Of a stretch of 64,000 nt of DNA, positions 1 to 8,911 are shown piece by piece (position 1 is the first letter of the stretch; each line of letters starts with the position of its first letter). The position numbers and the translations under genes are program-made. Location of the stretch: NCBI GenBank assembly GCA_002783265.1, contig PFFG01000001.1, forward strand, positions 62,001-126,000. The letters are read 5' to 3'. The notes beneath the pieces were generated by a model. That model did not search any database. It was not told where the DNA came from and saw nothing but the letters and a program-made list of their open reading frames with translations. The stretch is from Candidatus Gracilibacteria bacterium CG17_big_fil_post_rev_8_21_14_2_50_48_13. Lineage in GTDB: Bacteria > Patescibacteriota > Gracilibacteria > 1-14-2-50-48-13.

Positions 1-1
1 C

Positions 2-1039
<1,038 letters not shown>

Positions 1040-1050
1040 CACATTCCACT

Positions 1051-1464
1051 ATGAAGTTTTTCAAGTTTGAAATCATGACACCGAATGGCACGCTCCTTTC
1101 CCGGGACGTGCAGTCGGTGAAGTTATCCACGGAGGCGGGTGTAACGTCTGTCTTGGCAAACCATGCAGATTTGCTCGCTTCGGTACAGTTCACGCATGTG
1201 ATCGTCAAGTATGATCATCATATCGATGAATACCTAGTACGTGGCGGTATTCTCGCCATGGATCATGATATGAATACCCTGTCGCTGTTGGTGAGCTTTG
1301 CTGAAGAACTCTCTGAGACCACAACTGTTTCCGCGGGTGAATATCTTACCATGCTCAAGACGGAACTCGAAGAAGGTCATACCCTCAGTAGTTTTCATCT
1401 GGACTATCTCCAGGAAGAACATTTTGTGCTCACCAAACAAATGGAAACGGCTCAAAAGCCGTAA
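1051..1464 (+). CDS. atpC: F1 ATP synthase epsilon subunit
   Basis: This 137-residue protein has the size and N-terminal beta-sandwich pattern of epsilon, starting MKFFKFEIMTPNGTLLSRDV, and a C-terminal helical part that in the family can brake ATP hydrolysis. Epsilon joins gamma in the rotor stalk. It begins 11 nt after atpD and is the last gene of the operon: a strong hairpin terminator starts 10 nt after the TAA. No Shine-Dalgarno sequence precedes the ATG, so translation may be coupled to atpD. The C-terminal part is divergent, but order and N-terminal motif make the call firm. Confidence 0.93.
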   Translation: MKFFKFEIMTPNGTLLSRDVQSVKLSTEAGVTSVLANHADLLASVQFTHVIVKYDHHIDEYLVRGGILAMDHDMNTLSLLVSFAEELSETTTVSAGEYLTMLKTELEEGHTLSSFHLDYLQEEHFVLTKQMETAQKP

Positions 1465-1474
1465 CTCTGACACT

Positions 1475-1510
1475 AAAAAAACCGCCGGCAACGATGACCG
1501 GCGGTTTTCT
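1475..1510. terminator. Bidirectional intrinsic terminator after atpC
   Basis: An 11-bp perfect stem (1478-1488 pairing with 1498-1508, core ACCGCCGG/CCGGCGGT) encloses a 9-nt loop and is flanked by an A-run on the left and a T-run on the right. It can therefore stop atpC transcripts on the plus strand and those of the convergent membrane-protein gene on the minus strand. Confidence 0.9.
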
Positions 1511-1517
1511 AGTGTGT

Positions 1518-2012
1518 TTAGTTTTTCGCCCCAGAGGCAATCTTTCCGGCAACAAACATATGCCAGGAAAGGACAAGATTGAAGAGAAGCCAGAAGATCA
1601 TCTGACCGAAGTTACCTGTCATGAGGACAGGAATGGGCAATAGTACCATAATCACAGCAAAAACCATCACCAGCAGTAATGCAAGAAGGCCATAATGCAG
1701 GTACGCATCGAAGGTGAGAAGAGTGTATCGCACGACGGGGTTTTTTCCATCACCCTTTGCGTTACCCATGAGGAACAACACAAGAGGAAGGATCGCACCA
1801 ATCACTCCTACAACACTATTCAATGAATTTTCTAACAGAGTACCCAAGGCATACATTGATGGATCCAGGGGAACAGAATTCATGAGTACAGCAAAAAGAG
1901 CACCTAAGACGGCAAATACCCAAAGGTAGTTCTGCTCTACCTGCGTCGTAACTTTCTTCTGAGAGAACTTGCGAGCGAGTGCAAAGAGATCAAACATGGT
2001 ACGAGAAAACAT
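1518..2012 (-). CDS. Small polytopic membrane protein, unknown function
   Basis: The product is about 164 residues with four or five hydrophobic helices and short charged loops (for example around NAKGDGKNP). I recognise no family. The frame can be extended to a TTG at 2033, but a perfect sigma70 promoter (TTGACA, 16 nt, TATAAT) lies at 2025-2052 and covers that codon, so the ATG at 2012 is the sensible start and the leader would be only about 5 nt. The gene is convergent with atpC and shares its terminator. It lies head-to-tail behind the SLH protein but has its own promoter. Confidence 0.7.
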   Translation of the reverse strand: MFSRTMFDLFALARKFSQKKVTTQVEQNYLWVFAVLGALFAVLMNSVPLDPSMYALGTLLENSLNSVVGVIGAILPLVLFLMGNAKGDGKNPVVRYTLLTFDAYLHYGLLALLLVMVFAVIMVLLPIPVLMTGNFGQMIFWLLFNLVLSWHMFVAGKIASGAKN

Positions 2013-2024
2013 GATAATAGTCGC

Positions 2025-2052
2025 ATTATACAAATTTTCTTTATTTTGTCAA
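2025..2052 (-). promoter_or_regulatory. Consensus sigma70 promoter for the 1518-2012 gene
   Basis: On the minus strand there is a perfect TTGACA (2047-2052), a 16-nt spacer and a perfect TATAAT (2025-2030). It is the closest match to consensus in the window. The -10 box is 12 nt from the ATG at 2012, implying an almost leaderless mRNA. Confidence 0.8.
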
Positions 2053-2056
2053 ACTT

Positions 2057-2809
2057 CTATTGTGCGTGACGCAGATTCATATACTTAAACAGAAGTCTCG
2101 TCATGTACCCCCGTGTGAGCTCCGCTGAGGGATTCACAATATCCTCCTCATCTAAAGGTAAAAGCCCCATCTCCTTTGCGCGAACAAAGTATGGTGTATA
2201 CCAGGCATGGGCTGGAACCTGCTCAAAGGGAATTTCTCGTGCATCATCTGCAATAATATTTTCCCGCTCCATCACCAAAAGCATTTTCAAAAATTCTGAT
2301 AGCATAATAGGTCGATAGGCTTCGTACTCACCCGTTGGATTACCGGAAATGATACCTATGGTGTATCCTTTGAAGACATAGGGAGCAAACCAGTCTGTGG
2401 GTTTCACATCAGGAAAGGCAACAAAGGGTAAATCTTTTTCCTTTGCAATGTAGGTCTGAAAAGAGTCAAAAATATCACCACTTTCTATAGGTGAAGACTT
2501 GAGTAAGGCTTTTAAAGCCTCACTTCGATTTGTTGGAGCATTTGGGCGAAACGTTTGATCCTGATACCCCTGTATAATGCCCTGACGGACAAGACTCATG
2601 ACCGCTGGGAAAGCGGGATCCCGTAAGTCGACATCAGAAAATATCGGTGTTGGGTCAGGTGCCAGATTCGAAATCTGCGGTACCAGGCCTGCATTGGGTG
2701 GAGCAACACTTAAGGAAGCATTAGTATACCATACCCAGCCAAGTGTCAGAGTACCCACAAGGACAATACCCGCATAGAACAAAATATCTGACCAAGAATA
2801 CTGATGCAT
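2057..2809 (-). CDS. SLH-domain envelope protein with N-terminal membrane anchor
   Basis: The 250-residue protein has one N-terminal transmembrane segment (about 10-28), a short linker, and three S-layer homology units. The first runs from FSDVDLRDPAF with the typical GIIQGYQDQTFRPN motif, the second from AFPDVKPTDWFAPYV, and the third from FEQVPAHAWYTPYFV. SLH domains bind secondary cell-wall polymers in other bacteria, so this protein probably links membrane and wall or S-layer. It has no other catalytic domain. A promoter of form TTGACG-17-TAGACT lies upstream, divergent from lemA. It ends at TAG just before the promoter of the next gene. Confidence 0.88.
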   Translation of the reverse strand: MHQYSWSDILFYAGIVLVGTLTLGWVWYTNASLSVAPPNAGLVPQISNLAPDPTPIFSDVDLRDPAFPAVMSLVRQGIIQGYQDQTFRPNAPTNRSEALKALLKSSPIESGDIFDSFQTYIAKEKDLPFVAFPDVKPTDWFAPYVFKGYTIGIISGNPTGEYEAYRPIMLSEFLKMLLVMERENIIADDAREIPFEQVPAHAWYTPYFVRAKEMGLLPLDEEDIVNPSAELTRGYMTRLLFKYMNLRHAQ

Positions 2810-2841
2810 AACAACAAAAAGAGAGGCGCAAAAGGGCTTTG

Positions 2842-2870
2842 AGTCTAACGTAGGAGAAGCTTTCCGTCAA
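2842..2870 (-). promoter_or_regulatory. Promoter of the SLH-protein gene
   Basis: The minus strand reads TTGACG (2865-2870), 17 nt, TAGACT (2842-2847). The -10 box ends 32 nt from the ATG at 2809, in line with other genes here. Confidence 0.6.
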
Positions 2871-2936
2871 CGAGCGACAATTGATTCCTAGAGATTTGTG
2901 TGTAGAGTGAATGCACTATCTGATACTCTGCTGCTT

Positions 2937-3479
2937 ATGCTCTGGTGGATTGCTGGTTTCGGAACACTTCTTGTCCTTTTGTGTATATATGGGGTCAATA
3001 GCATTATATCTCTTGAAGTGCGTGCGGATGCATCACTGAGCGATGTGGATACGGCCCTGAAAAAGCGCCATGATTTACTGCCAAACCTCCTTGAAATAGC
3101 AAAGGGGTACATGCAACATGAAAAAAACACTTTCACGGAAGTGGCTCGCCTTCGAGCAGAAGCAAGTCGAGCATCATCGCCTCTTGAAGCGGATCAGACT
3201 GAACACAATTTAAGCTCAAGCCTGAACACTTTTTTTATTCTCGTTGAACAGTATCCTGAGCTGAAGGCCGTTGAACAATTTCGTTCCCTTCAAAGTGCAT
3301 TGTCACAAGTGGAGGACAACATTAATCGTTCACGCCGATACTACAATGCAGTTGTCCGGGATTACAATACCCTGATCCATTCCTTCCCCGTCTTTATCCT
3401 CGCTCTGCTTATGCGCAAAAAGCCAAAGCATTTCTTTCAGATCGATGCTTCGGATAGATCGAACCCCTCCCTTTCCTAA
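2937..3479 (+). CDS. lemA: LemA family membrane protein
   Basis: The protein is about 180 residues: one N-terminal transmembrane helix followed by a coiled, helical domain with the LemA signature KKRHDLLPNLLEIAKGYM. The longest frame begins at a GTG at 2898, but starting at the ATG at 2937 (MLWWIAGF) places the membrane helix at the very N-terminus as in other LemA proteins; no clear Shine-Dalgarno decides this. LemA function is unsettled; it is often encoded beside DUF2207/TPM-type membrane proteins, as here, with only 6 nt before the next gene. The two probably form one operon and may act together at the envelope. Confidence 0.9.
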   Translation: MLWWIAGFGTLLVLLCIYGVNSIISLEVRADASLSDVDTALKKRHDLLPNLLEIAKGYMQHEKNTFTEVARLRAEASRASSPLEADQTEHNLSSSLNTFFILVEQYPELKAVEQFRSLQSALSQVEDNINRSRRYYNAVVRDYNTLIHSFPVFILALLMRKKPKHFFQIDASDRSNPSLS

Positions 3480-3485
3480 TTTGAC

Positions 3486-5216
3486 ATGGTCTTTCGCCCT
3501 CGCCTACTCCTCATAGCGCTTGTTTCCTGGCTTACCCTTCTCGGTTCTGCTCAAGCAGCGCCCATGGATATAGAAGCCTTTCATACGAATGTGCACATTG
3601 CAACAGACACTTCCTTCACGGTCACAGAAGATATTGACGTTCTGTTTCATGAACCACGCCATGGTATTTTTCGAGACATTCCCATTGATTACACGGACCG
3701 TGTCGGCTCACCCTATAGAATGTATGTTTCACTTGAAAGTGTGACAGACGCAGAAGGAACACCCCTACCCTACGTGGAAGAACGCTCTGGGGTTTTTCTG
3801 CGCCTACGCATTGGAGACGGGGATACCTATGTTACTGGCCAGAAGTCTTACCGGATTCGGTATCATGTCGAGCGAGCATTTACCATGCAGACAACAAGTA
3901 ATGGTGCCTCCGTCGTCGAATTCCCGTGGAATGTCACCGGCGCGTGGCCAGCGACCATCAGCCAGGCAACGGCGACAATCCACCTCCCTGCCGCTGTTGC
4001 CAAAGATAGAGTCCAATCAACATGTTTTACTGGATACACTGGCGCAAAAGAGAAGAACTGCGTTATAACAGCCTCGGGTTCATCACTGCAATTTTCGACC
4101 ACAAAAAGTCTCTGGCCCAGTCAGGAGTTGACTTACGCAATACAAATTCCCGCGCAGTACCTAGACCTTCCTGGGTTTTCTCAACAGCTCTTGTGGTTTC
4201 TTCGTGATAATTACATGGTTTTATACGCCATGATTCTTGGCATCAGTATTTTCGTTATCTGGTGGATCTACGGTCGAGAGTTCCCTGCCTCAAGTGTCAT
4301 GCCCCAATGGGATCTTCCACAAGACATCCGTTTTTTTGACTCGGTCATGCTGATGCGTGAAACCGTTGGCGCAAGAAACATCCCTGCAGCCATTATTGAT
4401 CTTGCAACGAGGGGGTTTCTTACCATTGATATGGTGCGGCCAAAAAGCTTTATCTTCAGGAAGACAAGAAAAGATGAGGCACTACAACCCGCGGAAAAAC
4501 TTCTTCTGGATGGCCTGTTCGCAAAAAAAGATATGGTGACTTCCTCCGACCTGCGTAATTCTTTTTATGTGCATCTTTCCGCTATCAGCCAAGCCGCTGC
4601 AAAGCGAGTGGTTGATCAGAGGTGGTTCTATCGTGATCCTGCATCCATTACAGCGATTTCCGTTATTGCCGGGGTGTTTCTCTGTGGACTCGGGGTGATG
4701 ATCAGCCTCGGCACAGAACAAGGCTGGGGTCTTTTCAGCAACCTGTTCGTTTCCCTTCTCTGGTTTATCTTCAGTCTGCACATGCCAAAAAAAACACGGG
4801 CCGGACGACGACTTGAAGCGGACATTTACGGGCTCCGCGAGTATATTCTTCGTGCCGAGCAGCTGCGCCTTTCTGTAAAAAGCGCACCGAAACCTTCACG
4901 ACAAGAGTTCGATCGTCTTTTGCCCTATGCCATGCTCTTTGGCCTTGAAGCACGCTGGATTGAGCAGTTTTCCGATCTGCTGCAAGAACCTGCATCCTGG
5001 ATGGAAGGTTCCTACAGATCTTTTTCCAGTAGCTCCTTTATACAATCTCTTGCGACTTTTGAGTCTACCAGCGCGAGTACACTGAGTTCTGTCCCTGCCT
5101 CAAGCAGTAGCAGCAGTTCCAGTTCCTCGAGTTATTCCAGTAGTGGAGGCAGCAGTTTTTCCAGTGGTGGTTCATCGGGCGGGGGCTTTGGTGGAGGTGG
5201 CGGCGGAAGTTGGTAG
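3486..5216 (+). CDS. DUF2207 family membrane protein
   Basis: The 576-residue protein starts with a signal peptide (cleavage likely after AQA, near residue 25). An extracytoplasmic beta-rich DUF2207 domain follows, then a transmembrane helix at about 241-262, a cytoplasmic stretch, and two more helices at about 388-407 and 413-430. The tail is low complexity: serine-rich from about 511 and ending in a glycine run with GGSW, a hallmark of the family. It follows lemA by 6 nt, the common LemA-DUF2207 pairing. The biochemical role is unknown. The next gene overlaps in frame coordinates but its real start lies downstream. Confidence 0.9.
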   Translation: MVFRPRLLLIALVSWLTLLGSAQAAPMDIEAFHTNVHIATDTSFTVTEDIDVLFHEPRHGIFRDIPIDYTDRVGSPYRMYVSLESVTDAEGTPLPYVEERSGVFLRLRIGDGDTYVTGQKSYRIRYHVERAFTMQTTSNGASVVEFPWNVTGAWPATISQATATIHLPAAVAKDRVQSTCFTGYTGAKEKNCVITASGSSLQFSTTKSLWPSQELTYAIQIPAQYLDLPGFSQQLLWFLRDNYMVLYAMILGISIFVIWWIYGREFPASSVMPQWDLPQDIRFFDSVMLMRETVGARNIPAAIIDLATRGFLTIDMVRPKSFIFRKTRKDEALQPAEKLLLDGLFAKKDMVTSSDLRNSFYVHLSAISQAAAKRVVDQRWFYRDPASITAISVIAGVFLCGLGVMISLGTEQGWGLFSNLFVSLLWFIFSLHMPKKTRAGRRLEADIYGLREYILRAEQLRLSVKSAPKPSRQEFDRLLPYAMLFGLEARWIEQFSDLLQEPASWMEGSYRSFSSSSFIQSLATFESTSASTLSSVPASSSSSSSSSSSYSSSGGSSFSSGGSSGGGFGGGGGGSW

Positions 5217-5241
5217 TCTTTACTTTGTCACAACAGCGTGT

Positions 5242-5910
5242 ATGTCGAGAAATAAACTAACGAAATTTGCGGAGTTCCTTGCATTCCCCAATACCTATAC
5301 GCCCTGGGAAGAAGAAAAAAGCACCCTGGAACAATGGAATCCAAAGCATTTGCCTGTGACCATGGAACTAGCGGCAGGGACAGGTGCCTATACCGTTGCG
5401 CTTGCACGCACCTATCCTGAGCGATTTTTTCTTGGTGTCGATATTAAAGGTGCACGTATGTGGACAGGCGCTCGAGCGGCGCTCGACGCGCAGTTAGACA
5501 ACGCTTTTTTTCTGCGCAGTCACATTGAACGTCTGGAAGAAAACATTCCCCAAGCAAGTGTGGAGGAAATTTGGATTACCTTTGCAGACCCGTTCCTTGC
5601 GGAGGGGTCTGCAAAAAAACGTCTTACCTCAGAGCGGTTCCTTGGCATCTATAGCCGTGTACTCAAACAAGGCGGGCTCCTCCATCTGAAAACCGATAGC
5701 ACACCCCTCTTTACGTACTCTCTCGAAACAATTCGATCATGGCGCGGAGAAAAGGGCGAGCATTTTCTTCTCGAGAACGTGTTGCACGACGTCTACGCTG
5801 ATCCAACATCTCCAGAGATACTGACAAGTATTCAAACAACCTACGAAAAGAGTCATCTGGCGGAAGGGAGAACCATTCAATATCTTCGGGCTCGTTTTGT
5901 GGCTCTATAA
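5242..5910 (+). CDS. trmB: tRNA (guanine-N7)-methyltransferase-like protein
   Basis: The 222-residue Rossmann-fold methyltransferase carries the TrmB pattern: a SAM-binding motif VTMELAAGTGAYTVALA, then LGVDIKGARMWTGARAAL, then EEIWITFADPF in place of the usual PDPW/PDPQ motif, and TPEILTSIQTTYE-like residues near the end (read here as SPEILTSIQTTYE). The enzyme makes m7G46 in tRNA variable loops. The frame opens upstream inside the DUF2207 gene, but the ATG at 5242 just past that gene is the likely start, giving normal family length. The 3' end overlaps the convergent dehydrogenase by 6 nt. The altered PDP motif makes substrate slightly uncertain. Confidence 0.82.
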   Translation: MSRNKLTKFAEFLAFPNTYTPWEEEKSTLEQWNPKHLPVTMELAAGTGAYTVALARTYPERFFLGVDIKGARMWTGARAALDAQLDNAFFLRSHIERLEENIPQASVEEIWITFADPFLAEGSAKKRLTSERFLGIYSRVLKQGGLLHLKTDSTPLFTYSLETIRSWRGEKGEHFLLENVLHDVYADPTSPEILTSIQTTYEKSHLAEGRTIQYLRARFVAL

Positions 5911-6903
5911 ACAGTTTGTACAGTTTCCCTCCAGAAAAGACTGAATATTTGCACAGGTCGTCGTCATAATACGTTCAAGCGCTTCCTTGCTGTAAAAGGC
6001 AATATGCGGTGTATAAACGACATTTTCCTGGCGGAGAAGCATCATGGTTCGTGCCATGGCTTCCCGCGTTGCCGTTGACGTTTCATTGTACCGAAGACGT
6101 TCTTCTTCGAGCATTAATTCCTCTCCTTCAACCACATCAAGGCCAACGCCAGCCAGATGTCCGGATTCCAGGGCACAGAGCATGGCCTCCGTATCCACAA
6201 CCCCACCCCGCGCTGTGTTGATGAGCATACTACCCTTCTTCATAGCTGAAAATTCCGCCTTGCCCACTAAATGATGCGTATGCGTGTTATAGGGGACATG
6301 CAAAGTAATAATATCAGACGTGCGGATGAGTGTATCAAAATCCACATAGGTAAAGTCGAGCACATCGGAGAGGAAGTCATCATGATGTGGTTCATAGGCC
6401 TGAACCTTCATTCCGAAAGCACGTCCAATACGAATGACATGTTGCCCGATCTTCCCCGCACCAATAACACCCAGAGTTTTATCTTTGAGATCGAAGCCCA
6501 TAAGCCCCTCAATGCTGTGATCCCCTCGTTGGGAGCGCACATAGGATTTATGGACATTCCGAGAAAGGGAGAGAATCAGCGCAAAGGTATGTTCCGCAAC
6601 CGTGTTTTCACCATACAGGGGGACCGTAGCGATGCGAATACCCTTCGAGGCAGCATACGCCGTATCAATATGATCAAAGCCGGTCGAACGTGTCGCTATA
6701 AGGCGCAGATTGGGCATGGCATCGATGACGGCACGGGTGACCTTGGAGTACACAAAGACAGAAATAATCTCGGCTTCTTGAAAGTCCGTGGCATTTTCTT
6801 CCGAGAGCATTTCCTTTGTACCTTCCACTTCGTGGTGCGCAAAACTCTGTTTGCGCAGCAAGGCCCGATCGAGGGGAGAGAGATCAAAAAATTGGATGCG
6901 CAT
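5905..6903 (-). CDS. ldhA: D-2-hydroxyacid (D-lactate) dehydrogenase
   Basis: The 332-residue protein belongs to the D-isomer-specific 2-hydroxyacid dehydrogenases. The NAD-binding motif GVIGAGKIGQHVIRIG is at about 145-160, the catalytic arginine sits in INTARGGVVD, and the catalytic histidine in VYTPHIAFYS. The pattern best fits fermentative D-lactate dehydrogenase, which reduces pyruvate to D-lactate and regenerates NAD. It is divergent from the malic enzyme gene, and the two share a region holding a GTATAC palindrome. The stop (TAG) overlaps trmB by 6 nt. Exact substrate is an inference from motif similarity. Confidence 0.88.
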   Translation of the reverse strand: MRIQFFDLSPLDRALLRKQSFAHHEVEGTKEMLSEENATDFQEAEIISVFVYSKVTRAVIDAMPNLRLIATRSTGFDHIDTAYAASKGIRIATVPLYGENTVAEHTFALILSLSRNVHKSYVRSQRGDHSIEGLMGFDLKDKTLGVIGAGKIGQHVIRIGRAFGMKVQAYEPHHDDFLSDVLDFTYVDFDTLIRTSDIITLHVPYNTHTHHLVGKAEFSAMKKGSMLINTARGGVVDTEAMLCALESGHLAGVGLDVVEGEELMLEEERLRYNETSTATREAMARTMMLLRQENVVYTPHIAFYSKEALERIMTTTCANIQSFLEGNCTNCL

Positions 6904-6928
6904 AGAAGGATAAGTAAACGTTCACGTT

Positions 6929-6936
6929 AGTATACC
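6929..6936. promoter_or_regulatory. Shared divergent -10 region between ldhA and the malic enzyme gene
   Basis: The minus strand reads TATACT at 6929-6934, 25 nt before the ldhA ATG. The same palindromic GTATAC gives TATACC on the plus strand at 6931-6936, 31 nt before the malic enzyme ATG. One sequence may serve both directions; -35 boxes are weak. Confidence 0.5.
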
Positions 6937-6967
6937 ATATTGCAGAGTGAACAAAAAGAGGTGTAGG

Positions 6968-8143
6968 ATGTGGCCATCACTACTAAACAACATACGTATG
7001 AACGTTGGAGAACAATCCCTTGCACTGCACAAGAAATACGGCGGAAAAATTGGCATCGCTCCTAAAATGGAGGTGAACACAAAGGCTGATCTCGGTCTCG
7101 TCTACACACCTGGAGTTGGTCATGTTTGTTCAGAAATTGCCGAACACCCAGAACTCGTCCACGCACTCACACTCAAAAAAAATACTATAGCAGTTATTTC
7201 TGATGGTTCTGCGGTCCTCGGTCTTGGCAATATTGGCCCTCACGCCGCAATTCCTGTGATGGAAGGAAAAGCGTTGCTGTTTAAGAAAATGGCCGGTCTC
7301 GATGCTTTCCCCATCTGTATAGACACACAAGATACGGAGGAGCTTATTCGCACTATTGAAAATATTGCACCGGTTTTTGGTGGTATTAACTTGGAAGACA
7401 TTTCTGCCCCACGGTGTTTTGAAATTGAACGTCGACTCCGTGAGCGGCTATCCATCCCCGTTGTTCACGACGATCAACACGGTACGGCAGTGGTTGTGCT
7501 CGCAGGCTTGATCAATGCACTGCAGTTACGTGGCGCGGATATTGTTGATGCACACATCGTGATTAACGGCGCTGGTGCTGCTGGCACATCCGTTGCTGAG
7601 CTGCTGCATGCAGCGGGCGCAAAGCACCTCCTCATGCTCGATTCCCAGGGTATTCTCCATGCGGGCCGAGAAGATCTCAATGAGGAGAAAAAAGCCCTAT
7701 TGCGGTTCACGAATCGCGAGGGGAAACAAGGAAACCTTCGCGATGCACTGCGCGGAGCAGATGTGTTTATTGGTGTGAGTAAGGGTAATCTTTTGACGCG
7801 AGAAGATATTGCCACCATGCAAAAGAACCCCTTGGTGTTTGCCCTCGCCAACCCCATTCCAGAAATTCTTCCCGAAGAAGCGAAGGCGGGCGGTGCGTTC
7901 ATTACGGCCACCGGTCGCAGCGATTTCCCCAATCAAATGAATAACGCTCTCGTCTTCCCTGGCCTCTTTTTGGGTGCGTTAACACACGGTATTCGCCTGG
8001 TGACGGAGGAGCACTTTCTTGTCGTCGCAAAAGCTTTGGCTTCCTATGTTACAACGCCTGACCGTGATCATATACTCCCTGATGTCCTCGATGGTGGCGT
8101 TGCCGCACATGTGGCGGCTGCAATGGGAACGACGCTTAACTAG
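6968..8143 (+). CDS. NAD(P)-dependent malic enzyme (malate to pyruvate)
   Basis: The 391-residue protein is a short-form bacterial malic enzyme. It has the N-terminal YTPGVGHVCSEIA motif with the proton-donating tyrosine, a conserved lysine region, the metal-binding VVHDDQHGTAVVVLAGL segment and a dinucleotide-binding motif VINGAGAAGTSVAELL, and it ends after FPNQMNNALVFPGLFLGAL. It decarboxylates malate to pyruvate with reduction of NAD(P). It lacks the phosphotransacetylase domain of long MaeB. The start at 6968 is favoured by AGAGGTG just upstream, the only convincing Shine-Dalgarno in the window. Together with D-lactate dehydrogenase it suggests a pyruvate-centred fermentative metabolism. 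Confidence 0.93.
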   Translation: MWPSLLNNIRMNVGEQSLALHKKYGGKIGIAPKMEVNTKADLGLVYTPGVGHVCSEIAEHPELVHALTLKKNTIAVISDGSAVLGLGNIGPHAAIPVMEGKALLFKKMAGLDAFPICIDTQDTEELIRTIENIAPVFGGINLEDISAPRCFEIERRLRERLSIPVVHDDQHGTAVVVLAGLINALQLRGADIVDAHIVINGAGAAGTSVAELLHAAGAKHLLMLDSQGILHAGREDLNEEKKALLRFTNREGKQGNLRDALRGADVFIGVSKGNLLTREDIATMQKNPLVFALANPIPEILPEEAKAGGAFITATGRSDFPNQMNNALVFPGLFLGALTHGIRLVTEEHFLVVAKALASYVTTPDRDHILPDVLDGGVAAHVAAAMGTTLN

Positions 8144-8903
8144 TTTTGGTGAGTATTTCAACACCTTTCTCCGTCACCAGCACCGTATGTTCAAACTGGG
8201 CGGTAAGTGAACCATCAATGGTTCGTGCCGTCCAGCCATCGTCCTCAATCACAACGTCATCCGTGCCAAGAGTAATCATGGGTTCCACGGTGAAAATCAT
8301 GCCAGGTTTTAGCATGGCGCCTCGTATACCCGTATCGTAATGTGGAATAAACGGTTCTTCATGGAAGACACGTCCAATACCGTGTCCGCCAAAATCTGTG
8401 ACAATTCCATAGCCAAATTTTTCCACATAGGCCTCAATTGCTTTTCCAATATCCCCAATGTAGGCGCCCGGCTTCACTGCAGCAATGCCGCGTTCCATGG
8501 CCGTTTTGGTGCGGGAAACCAGCAAAGAAGCTTCTTCGCTCACCTTTCCCACCAGAAAAGTTCTTGAGGTGTCTCCATGAAAACCATGGAGTTTCACGGT
8601 CACGTCGAGATTGACGATATCCCCCTCACAAAGAATTTCCGCGCTTGGTATGCCGTGACACACCACATCGTTGATGGAGGTACAGATACTTTTCGGAAAG
8701 GGAAAAGTTCCCTCCTGCTTGTAGCCAAGCGGGGCTGAAATGGCCCCATGTTCTTCTGTCCAGGTAGCACAAAGTCGGTCGAGTTCTTCCGTGCTCACCC
8801 CAGGCACAACGAAGGGTTCAATATAATTCAAAAGCTCTGCTGCCAGGCGGCAAGCTTTTCGCATACCGGCAATTTCCTCCTTCGTTTTTATCTGTATAGC
8901 CAT
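8136..8903 (-). CDS. map: Methionine aminopeptidase, type I
   Basis: The 255-residue enzyme removes N-terminal methionine from new proteins. All five metal ligands are visible: two aspartates in NLDVTVKLHGFHGDTSRTF, histidine in GHGIGRVFHEEP, and glutamates in FTVEPMITLG and FEHTVLVTEKG; the substrate-site histidine is in VCHGIPS. The frame extends to 8978, but the ATG at 8903 (MAIQIKTKEEIAGMRKA) matches family N-termini and lies 32 nt after a TATACT box, so the upstream 25 residues are rejected. It follows the exchanger gene by 8 nt but has its own promoter within that gene's 3' end. It overlaps the malic enzyme gene tail by 8 nt. Confidence 0.95.
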   Translation of the reverse strand: MAIQIKTKEEIAGMRKACRLAAELLNYIEPFVVPGVSTEELDRLCATWTEEHGAISAPLGYKQEGTFPFPKSICTSINDVVCHGIPSAEILCEGDIVNLDVTVKLHGFHGDTSRTFLVGKVSEEASLLVSRTKTAMERGIAAVKPGAYIGDIGKAIEAYVEKFGYGIVTDFGGHGIGRVFHEEPFIPHYDTGIRGAMLKPGMIFTVEPMITLGTDDVVIEDDGWTARTIDGSLTAQFEHTVLVTEKGVEILTKTS

Positions 8904-8911
8904 AGAGAGTA

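Noticed and set aside
6271-6930. 219-codon frame antisense to the D-2-hydroxyacid dehydrogenase gene
   Set aside because: It lies wholly opposite a well-supported enzyme; composition and lack of motifs indicate a shadow frame.
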